From NCBI GenBank assembly GCA_004554425.1, contig SFMI01000074.1, positions 1 through 8,074 of the forward strand: 8,074 bases of DNA. Reading direction: 5' to 3'. Below, one piece after another: positions 1 through 5,800 of the stretch. The position numbers and the translations under genes were made by a program. How positions within the stretch are numbered: position 1 is the stretch's first letter; the number at the start of each line of letters is the position of its first letter. The DNA comes from Candidatus Saccharimonadota bacterium. Its GTDB lineage: Bacteria > Eremiobacterota > Xenobia > Xenobiales > Xenobiaceae. A model generated the notes under the pieces. That model had not been told where the DNA came from. It saw nothing but the letters and a program-made list of their open reading frames with translations, and made no database searches.

Positions 1-848
1 TCTGAGGTCTTTTTGATATAAACAAAACCGCCCTCGGAGGTTTCTCTGACAAACGTACCGTAAATTGACGACACGGCAGGCTTATTTGTGCCGACCTTGA
101 GGTCATAAACGCCGTAAAGTTCGGTGTCTGCATCAAACATTCTGCCCGAGATAAGCCCCGCTTTTTTTGACACGGTTTTAAGGTAGCTGTCTGTGAAAAT
201 ATCCCATCTTTCGGCGAGTCTGCCCGATTTATCAGCCGTTCTGTCACGCTGGGAGCTCAATGACGTGCAGGTTCCCTTTGACAAGTCGGCAGAAAAAGCC
301 TCGGTGTAGGTTTTATCCTGAGAGTATGCCTGTTTTTCGTCGGTGCTCAGAAGCAGCAATTTGCCCGTCTTGCCGTAAATTGACGGCATATCAACAAGCT
401 TTGCAAAAATGTATGAGTAATATTTAACGTCGGCATTTGAATTTACAGTTGTGAAAAGGCCGTAGCCGAGCGTTTTGCCGTCAACGGTTATGTAATAAAC
501 CGTAATCGGTACCTTTTGATAAGTGCACTCGGGTTTTAACTCTGCGGTTTTAACCTCACCGCCGTAGCTGACGAGCGACGAGCCGTTATACTGATAAAAG
601 CTGACGGTGGAATCGGTGTTTAAGCAGTAATAAATCGAGTCAATGTCGGATTTTATGGGCGGACTTTTTGTCAGCACCGAGGAAGAACCGAGCGTCGAGA
701 AATCCGCACCCTTTACCGAGCCTGATAAATTCGACGAAATACTGCCGAGCTTTAATCCGCCGCCGTTGAGGCTCAATATCAGAGCAACAACCGAAATCAC
801 CAGCAACACGCTGAAAACAGGAATAAGAATCTTATGTATCTTTTTCAT
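1..848 (-). CDS. Membrane-anchored or exported protein of unknown function (3' end beyond the window)
   Basis: I do not recognise this protein. The reading frame is open for 282 codons from the ATG at 846-848 to the left edge, so the C-terminus is missing. The N-terminus (MKKIHKILIPVFSVLL...) has a short basic stretch followed by a hydrophobic segment at about residues 8-28, which fits an uncleaved signal anchor or a signal peptide. There is no lipobox Cys, so it is not an obvious lipoprotein. A Ser/Gly-rich stretch follows (about residues 29-60). The rest is rich in Tyr, Thr, Ser and Val with alternating hydrophobic residues (for example YITVDGKTLGYGLF and ELYGVYDLKVGT), suggesting an extracytoplasmic beta-rich fold, possibly propeller-like. 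The start is supported by a strong AAGGAGG site 7 bases upstream. It lies 12 bases after exoA on the same strand and is probably co-transcribed with it. Arg is coded almost only by AGA, as expected of Clostridia. A plus-strand ORF across its start is its antisense shadow. Confidence 0.8.
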   Translation of the reverse strand, partial: MKKIHKILIPVFSVLLVISVVALILSLNGGGLKLGSISSNLSGSVKGADFSTLGSSSVLTKSPPIKSDIDSIYYCLNTDSTVSFYQYNGSSLVSYGGEVKTAELKPECTYQKVPITVYYITVDGKTLGYGLFTTVNSNADVKYYSYIFAKLVDMPSIYGKTGKLLLLSTDEKQAYSQDKTYTEAFSADLSKGTCTSLSSQRDRTADKSGRLAERWDIFTDSYLKTVSKKAGLISGRMFDADTELYGVYDLKVGTNKPAVSSIYGTFVRETSEGGFVYIKKTS

Positions 849-855
849 TATAAAT

Positions 856-862
856 CCTCCTT
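856..862 (-). promoter_or_regulatory. Shine-Dalgarno site overlapping the exoA stop codon
   Basis: On the minus strand the sequence reads TAAGGAGG followed by ATTTATA and ATG. The AA of the exoA TAA stop (861-863) are the first two bases of a full AAGGAGG ribosome binding site, 7 bases before the ATG at 848. This fixes the start of the downstream gene. It also suggests that ribosomes ending on exoA can reinitiate on that gene, meaning translational coupling within one operon. Confidence 0.85.
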
Positions 863-1622
863 ATTTTATAATGAGCTCAACCGGGCAATGGTCGGAGCCG
901 TAAATTTCAGAATGAATCGACGCACTGACGAGCCTGTTTTTAAAATCATCCGAAACGCAGAAATAATCTATACGCCAGCCTGCGTTTCTCTCCCTCGCGC
1001 CGAATTTATATGACCACCAGGAATAGGCACCCTCAAGCTCGGGGTTAAAATACCTGAAGGTGTCAATAAACCCTGCGCCTAAAAGCTCACGGAATTTATC
1101 CCTTTCCTGCTGTGAATAGCCTGCTCTGCCCTCGTTGGCCTTGGGATTTTTTAAATCAATCGGCTCTTTTGCAACATTGAGGTCACCGCAAAAAACAACG
1201 GGCTTACTCTTTTGAAGCTCTGTCACCTTTTGTCTGAAAGCGTCCTCCCACGCACAGCGGTGGTCAATGCGCTTTAAACCCTCCTGTGAGTTCGGCACAT
1301 ACACCGTGATAAAATAATAATCGGGGAACTCGAGCGTTATCATTCTGCCTTCATTGTCAAGCGACGGCACGCCGATACCCATTGTAACGCTCAGCGGCTC
1401 CTCTTTTGTAAAAACCGCCGTGCCGGAATAACCTTTCTTCTCGGCATAATTCCAGTATTGATGATAACCGGGCGTTTCAAGTGTAAGCTGCCCGGGCTGA
1501 AGCTTTGTTTCCTGCAAGCAGAAAACATCTGCGTCAAGCGATGCGAAAGCATCATAAAAGCCCTTGCCCACGCACGCTCTGATGCCGTTGACATTCCATG
1601 AAATAAATTTTTTCTCTTTCAT
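861..1622 (-). CDS. exoA: Exodeoxyribonuclease III (AP endonuclease, ExoA/XthA family)
   Basis: A complete 253-residue protein of the exonuclease III branch of the endonuclease/exonuclease/phosphatase superfamily. The family cleaves DNA 5' of abasic sites in base excision repair and has Mg-dependent 3'-5' exonuclease and 3'-phosphatase activity in the cytoplasm. All hallmark motifs are present in order: SWNVNGIRA (Asn10), LQETK (metal-binding Glu38), YVPNSQ (Tyr108), CGDLNVA (Asp147, Asn149), the DNA-binding SWWSYKFGARERNAGWRIDYF (Trp202 to Phe221, including Asp219), and the terminal SDHCPVEL (Asp244-His245 catalytic pair). Length matches the usual value of about 250. The ATG at 1622 follows a weak GGATGA site, and the methionine sits seven residues before SWN as usual in the family. 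It is the first gene of an operon with the unknown exported protein. Codon choice (AGA/AGG in 9 of 13 Arg; CTT/CTC in 12 of 17 Leu) and wording of the motifs are typical of Clostridia. Confidence 0.97.
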   Translation of the reverse strand: MKEKKFISWNVNGIRACVGKGFYDAFASLDADVFCLQETKLQPGQLTLETPGYHQYWNYAEKKGYSGTAVFTKEEPLSVTMGIGVPSLDNEGRMITLEFPDYYFITVYVPNSQEGLKRIDHRCAWEDAFRQKVTELQKSKPVVFCGDLNVAKEPIDLKNPKANEGRAGYSQQERDKFRELLGAGFIDTFRYFNPELEGAYSWWSYKFGARERNAGWRIDYFCVSDDFKNRLVSASIHSEIYGSDHCPVELIIK

Positions 1623-1653
1623 ATTAAATCATCCGTTTTAATGTTGTTGCTTT

Positions 1654-1662
1654 ATTGTATCA
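1654..1662 (-). promoter_or_regulatory. Possible extended -10 promoter of exoA
   Basis: On the minus strand, 31 bases upstream of the exoA ATG, the sequence reads TGATACAAT. This is a TACAAT -10 hexamer with the TG dinucleotide of an extended -10 in the right position. No good TTGACA-like -35 is seen at 16-18 bases spacing (a T-rich tract lies there), which is common for extended -10 promoters. The call is by inspection only. Confidence 0.4.
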
Positions 1663-1757
1663 CACAAGTTTAAAAAAATCTATCCGCTTTTTAAACAACC
1701 GCCGTTTTTATGATAAATTTTTTGTTTGGGTTTTGTATAAAATCACATAAAAGATAT

Positions 1758-1778
1758 GTTAAATTAAGTTAATTTAAC
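1758..1778. repeat. Perfect inverted repeat, 8-base arms and 5-base spacer
   Basis: The arms are GTTAAATT (1758-1765) and AATTTAAC (1771-1778), separated by AAGTT. All pairs except one G-C at the outer end are A-T, so it would be a weak RNA hairpin. On neither strand is it followed at once by a T run, so it does not look like a terminator. It could be an operator for a dimeric regulator upstream of exoA, about 96 bases beyond the candidate -10. In such AT-rich DNA a chance origin is also possible. Confidence 0.5.
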
Positions 1779-1858
1779 AAAAAGTTAAAAAAAGGGTGGA
1801 AATTCATTTTATTTTATGATATTTTTAGGATCTAATTTGACTTTGTATTTATAAAAAA

Positions 1859-2425
1859 TTATTTTATACCGCTCTCTTGGGATGCTGCTGATTTAGCGGT
1901 TTGTAAACGAAATTCGCTTTCTAATATACTGAAAATACGCACATCCCAATAGCGTCCATCAGACCAGAAAGATTCTCTCTCCGTTCCCTCTTGAATAAAG
2001 CCGCACTTTGTAAACATATGGGCTGCTCTCTCATTAAATTCTAAGACATGTACAGTTACTTTGTGTAAGCGCAACTGATCAAAAACGAATCCGCATAGGG
2101 CCATAACCGCCTCTTGGCCATAACCTTTGCCGCGCATGGAAGCTTCTCCTAAGATGATACCCAATTCACAATTTGCGCAGCGCAAGTCAAGATTGCGTAT
2201 TTCTATATTGCCAATATATGCTCCGTCATTTAATTTTATAGCAAAAATAGAGGTTTCTGGGTTGCTATTGGCGCTATTGTACCAACCTTCCAGTTCGTTA
2301 AGTGATTTAGGCATGGGCAAAGCACCAGCATAACGACACAATTCCATATCGTTGGCCCATTGATAATTTTTACCTAAATCACAATGCTCTAAAGGCCATA
2401 AACGCAATCTTTCAGCTTGAATCAT
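1859..2425 (-). CDS. GNAT-family N-acetyltransferase (RimJ/RimL-like, Acetyltransf_3 type)
   Basis: A complete 188-residue acetyl-CoA-dependent acyltransferase. The opening (AERLRLWPLEHCDL) is the usual first strand and helix of RimJ/RimL-type GNATs. Motif A lies at about residues 88-110 with the acetyl-CoA pyrophosphate loop MRGKGYGQEA (RGKGYG at 98-103). Motif B follows with NERAAHMFTKCGF (131-143), then QEGTERESFWSDGRYWDV (145-162), the typical C-terminal strand region. Family members acetylate ribosomal protein N-termini, polyamines, amino sugars or antibiotics; the substrate cannot be read from the sequence. The start is secure: GGGAG lies 7 bases upstream of the ATG and an in-frame TGA lies further up. 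The last 15 or so residues are a polar tail. Codon choice (TTA/TTG in 15 of 19 Leu; CGN in 9 of 12 Arg) matches the divergent TPR gene and not exoA. No partner gene is adjacent on this strand. Confidence 0.92.
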   Translation of the reverse strand: MIQAERLRLWPLEHCDLGKNYQWANDMELCRYAGALPMPKSLNELEGWYNSANSNPETSIFAIKLNDGAYIGNIEIRNLDLRCANCELGIILGEASMRGKGYGQEAVMALCGFVFDQLRLHKVTVHVLEFNERAAHMFTKCGFIQEGTERESFWSDGRYWDVRIFSILESEFRLQTAKSAASQESGIK

Positions 2426-2547
2426 TATTTTTCTCCCACAAAAATATCTTCAGGCAAATTCGTCCAAAAAAACTCACCTTGACTTCTGCAGATAAGCTCT
2501 TCCAGCCTGCTCAATACTATTTACCCGACGGGGGCGCGATTTTTTTT

Positions 2548-2559
2548 AGTAGATCTACT
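2548..2559. promoter_or_regulatory. Perfect 12-base palindrome, possible operator
   Basis: The sequence AGTAGATCTACT is fully self-complementary, and is flanked by T-rich DNA on the left and GAAAA on the right that extends the symmetry apart from one position. It lies between the two divergent genes, 123 bases from the acetyltransferase start and 221 bases from the TPR start, a usual place for a dimeric repressor or activator. A zero-loop palindrome cannot form a hairpin without opening its centre, so a DNA-level role is more likely than an RNA one. No regulator gene is in the window, and chance cannot be excluded. Confidence 0.4.
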
Positions 2560-2570
2560 GAAAACAAATA

Positions 2571-2739
2571 GCATAGGGGCAAATATGCCGAATTTTACGC
2601 AGTTTGTGTAGGATAAACGTAGTTGAACACGAAGTCGGCCAGACCGTTTTATTCTGGGATGAACATATATTTTCTGTATATTCATTGAGACGGAGCTGCG
2701 TAAGCAGTTTAACTCCGATCTAGGTTTAGGCTAATAGCC
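2571..2739 (+). promoter_or_regulatory. Possible structured 5' leader of the TPR gene
   Basis: Four short hairpins can be drawn by eye on the plus strand. The first is GCATA/TATGC around GGGGCAAA (2571-2588). The second is CCAGA/TCTGG with a 9-base loop (2639-2657). The third has an outer stem CGGAG/CTCCG and an inner stem CTGC/GCAG closing a GTAA loop (2691-2717); GTAA fits the stable GNRA tetraloop class. The fourth is GGCT/AGCC with a 3-base loop (2729-2739). The third is the best, with nine pairs and a TTTAA bulge on one side. They lie just ahead of the ribosome binding site. I do not recognise a known riboswitch, and no terminator stem with a U-run is evident. The transcript start is unknown, so the extent of the leader is inferred. 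Confidence 0.3.
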
Positions 2740-2757
2740 CAAATAGGATTGGAAAAT

Positions 2758-2802
2758 ATGATGAGGGTTTATAACTACAATGGCAGAGTTGTCAGCTTCT
2801 AA
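2758..2802 (+). CDS. Possible 14-codon upstream ORF overlapping the TPR start
   Basis: The ORF starts with two tandem ATGs (2758 and 2761), encodes MMRVYNYNGRVVSF and stops with TAA at 2800-2802, running 23 bases into the TPR gene in a different frame. An AGGA site at 2745-2748 sits 9 bases before its first ATG, a better-spaced signal than the one for the TPR ATG at 2780. If translated, it would compete with, or feed ribosomes to, the TPR start. There is no homology or codon evidence for so short a peptide, so it may be fortuitous. Confidence 0.25.
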   Translation: MMRVYNYNGRVVSF

Positions 2803-5800
2803 TTTGCAGAAATATCAAACTATGGTAAAACTGCATCCTCAGGACGCTGAGGCGTTTTTTCAACTAGGGCGAGAATATCAGATAGCTGGAAACGTCGGTG
2901 AAGCTGTCAAAGCTTTTCAACAAGTTTTACATTTACAGCCCAATCACGCTTTGGCATATTTACACCGCGGCTTGCTTTTTGCAAAAAATGCTGAATTGAA
3001 TGGCGCTTTGGAAGATCTGGAAAAAGCCTTGCGCCTTGACCCTCATGTACTCAATGTTTTTACCGATCCCGTTTATTTGGCTTTTTACAGAAAAGAAGTT
3101 AAGGAAGCTCTGGCCGCTTTTGAGCGTCCTGTAGCTTTAAATCCCAATGATGGTTATGCCCATTATCAGTTAGGACGTGCCAACCGCCTTTTAGGACGTC
3201 CGGAAATTGCTTTAAAACACCTCAATAAAGCCGTAGACGTCAACCCTCGCCTTTGGGAAGCTCGCGAACAAGCTGGCTTGATTTATTCCCAGTTAGGCCA
3301 GAACAAGATGGCTATTATCAATTTGCGCAAGGCCACCGAAGACAATCCTCGTTCTGCCGAATCGCATTACCAGCTTGGTTTAATTTATGAAAAAGAAAAC
3401 CAAACTGTACCGGCTATTAAGCAATTTGAAGCGGCTCACGCCTTAGATGCCAAATGCACTAGATACTTGTTCTCTCTTGGCCGTATCAATATGAAGGTCG
3501 GCCGTTACAAGCAAGCTATGGTGCAGTTCCAAAAGACCCTCAACATTGATCCTAATAATGCAGAGGGCTATCTTTCTTTGGCTCGTTGTTGCAAAGAAGT
3601 CTATCGCCCTGACTTAGCTATGCAAATGTACGAGAAGACGGTCTCTTTAAATCCTGAGTATACTGAAGCTTGGAGTGAATATGGTCAAATTGCTTTCCAG
3701 CTTGGTAATTGGCCTAAAGCTGTCGAGGCTATTGGAAAAGCTTTGGAACTCGACCCTGGAGATTATGAGTCTTACTTCAATTTATCTCAGGCCTATCAAA
3801 AGATGGGCAACTTTATCGGAGCTTCCAAAGCCCTTACTCAAGCTATTCAGTTGAATCCTCGTGATAGTTATAGCTTTTACAACTTAGGCTTAGTCTCCGA
3901 GCAAATGGACAACATAGACGATGCTATTAAAGCCTTTAGTCAAGCTGTTGAATTGCAACCGAGAAATTCTCAATTCCATGTCAGTTTAGGTAAATGCTAC
4001 GTTAAACGCAGAGATGGCGAGAAAGCTATTGAGGAGCTGAAGACCGCTGTTGAAATCAATCCTAATGATATTGAAGCGCATACCATTTTAGCTTCGATAT
4101 ATCGTAAGTTCGGCCAATCAGACAAAGCTATTCAAGTTTATCAGCGTATTTTGGAACTTTCTCCCGACAATCTCGATATCTACTACGAGATTGGTGCTGC
4201 TTATCTTGAGCTCAACGAGCCCAAGTATGCTTTGTTCGGCTTTAATAAAGTGCTTAAAGCTAAGCCCAACGATGCTCGCAGCTTAAGAGCCGTTGGCCGT
4301 ACTTATTTGCAAAAGTTAAATAATTATGTAGTAGCCGTAGACTTCTTAAAGAGAGCTTTAGATGCCAAGCCAGACTACGAAGATGCTTTGGTCGATCTCG
4401 GTGAAGCCTATATCAAGCTCGATCAAGCCGATATGGCTTTAGAGCAGTATGATAAAGCTTGTAAGCTCAATCCTAACAATGTGGAGATCAGGTGTCGTTA
4501 TGCTTCCGTACTCAGCAGAGTTGGCAGGCCTGCCGAAGCTCTTCGCGTTATTCAGGCTGTTATAGCTGCTTATCCGGAAGCTGTTGCTCCGCGTGTTACC
4601 AGAGCTCAAATTGCTATGGCCAGTGGCGATTTAGTGGAAGCTTTGGATCAATACCAGCGTCTGGTACTTATTGCTCCCAAGAACAGCACTTTCTGGTTGG
4701 AAGCTGCTCGCTTGCAAGAGAAGCTTGGTTATATAGAAGAAGCCAAGAAGTCTTACTCCAAAGTTTTGAAGTTTATCCCCGAGCATCCTGAAGCTACCGA
4801 ACATTTGGAAAATCTCTTCGCTGTTTCTGATGTGGATAAGAGCGATGATCGCGTAGCCGCTGTAGAAATGAAACAAGCGGAAGAAGTAGTGGAGCCAGAA
4901 TCCAATTTGCCTCCGGAACTTTCCGAGTATATCAAAGAAGATATGGAAAAAGGGACAGCCAGTGTCTCTTCGGTGCTCTCATCTCAGGAAATATTCTCTC
5001 AAGGTGTTATCGCACAAGCGACTGGCCGCTTAGAAGAAGCCAGAAGCCTCTTTATGCAAGCTATTGTGCGTGATCCTGAATATTACCCAGCTTATTTACA
5101 AACTGCGTTATCTTTGATTAACAGCGGAGATATACAAAACGGTCGTGGATTGTTAGAAAAAGGCCGTGCTCTGGCTGTCGAGGCTTCAGATGAAGGCCTT
5201 ACCAAAATGTTTGATACTGAGCTTACTAAGCTTGATCAAGTTGCTCAGGCTGCGGCTCAGGCTGTGGCTCAAGCTACGGCTCAGTCAGCTCAGACCGTCC
5301 CATCTGTCGAGAAACAAACTCCCGCTGCCGAAGCCAGTAGCGCTCCCACGCAAACGACCGAGCGTTATGTCGCTCCGGCCAATGTGGCCAACGAAGTGGC
5401 TGATCTTATCGATATGGGCTCAGATTTCTTGGAATTGGGCCATTACGAGAGAGCGCGTCAACGTTTGAGCCAGGCTTTGAAATTGGACGCTCAAAACCTC
5501 AAAGCCATTACTTTGCTTGGCGATTGCTACTTTGCTGAAAACAACACAGCCAAGGCTCGCGAGTGCTGGGAAAAAGCCAATTCTATATCTTTTACCGAAC
5601 CTACCAGCCGCAAGCTTATTGCTGTTTACATTCAAGCCGATCAGACAAATTTGGCTGTGGACGTTTTGCTCAAATTGCAAGAAATGGCCGAAGACAAGGC
5701 ACCTATCGCCGCCGAAATTGGCAATTTGCTCATGAAAAACATGGCCTCTACAGAAGAAACTGGCGATCTGGCTGCTGCTCAAGATGTACTTTTCAAGTTG

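Larger units (their letters stand above)
1623..1858. other. AT-rich intergenic region between two codon-usage blocks
   Basis: This 236-base gap holds the exoA ribosome binding site and candidate promoter at its left end, and otherwise no gene that I can support. It is markedly AT-rich with long A and T runs. It contains one perfect inverted repeat (1758-1778). Neither flank has a recognisable rho-independent terminator for the acetyltransferase that ends at 1859. The genes on either side differ sharply in Arg and Leu codon choice, so the break between genomic backgrounds, whether real or an assembly join, should lie here. I see no repeat, transposase remnant, tRNA or attachment site that would explain the change. 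Confidence 0.6.
2426..2779. other. Divergent intergenic region between the acetyltransferase and the TPR gene
   Basis: This stretch of 354 bases has no supportable full-length gene and must carry the start signals for both flanking genes. Next to the acetyltransferase is its GGGAG ribosome site (2433-2437). A T8 run (2540-2547) stands beside a perfect palindrome (2548-2559). On the plus strand there are short hairpins at 2571-2588, 2639-2657, 2691-2717 and 2729-2739, then a small upstream ORF (2758-2802). The TPR ribosome site is probably GAGGG at 2763-2767, 12 bases before the ATG, which is slightly long. The best plus-strand promoter guess is TTGAAC (2623-2628) with TTTTAT (2647-2652) at 18 bases; each matches only 4 of 6 consensus bases, so I do not annotate it separately. 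Confidence 0.6.

Noticed and set aside
643..903. Plus-strand ORF of 86 codons
   Set aside because: It is antisense to the start of the exported-protein gene and the end of exoA, both of which have ribosome sites or conserved motifs. It has no convincing ribosome binding site of its own.
1391..1594. Minus-strand ORF of 67 codons
   Set aside because: It is out of frame within exoA, where the conserved nuclease motifs prove the other frame.
1816..1854. Twelve-codon plus-strand ORF after GGGTGG in the AT-rich gap, possibly the start of a gene lost at the join
   Set aside because: The ribosome-like site is 16 bases away, the peptide is too short to identify, and such ORFs are expected by chance.
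2479..2520. TTGACT and TACTAT as a plus-strand promoter
   Set aside because: The hexamers are 30 bases apart, far outside the 16-18 bases needed.
2524..2547. Terminator-like CCC-GAC-GGG stem followed by a T8 run on the plus strand
   Set aside because: The stem has only three pairs and is separated from the T run by several bases. No plus-strand gene lies upstream to be terminated.
2571..2640. Resemblance to a cyclic-di-GMP (GEMM-I) riboswitch, from GGGGCAAA and a later ACGCA
   Set aside because: The required paired regions and the second helix with its tetraloop receptor could not be placed. Two short word matches are not enough.
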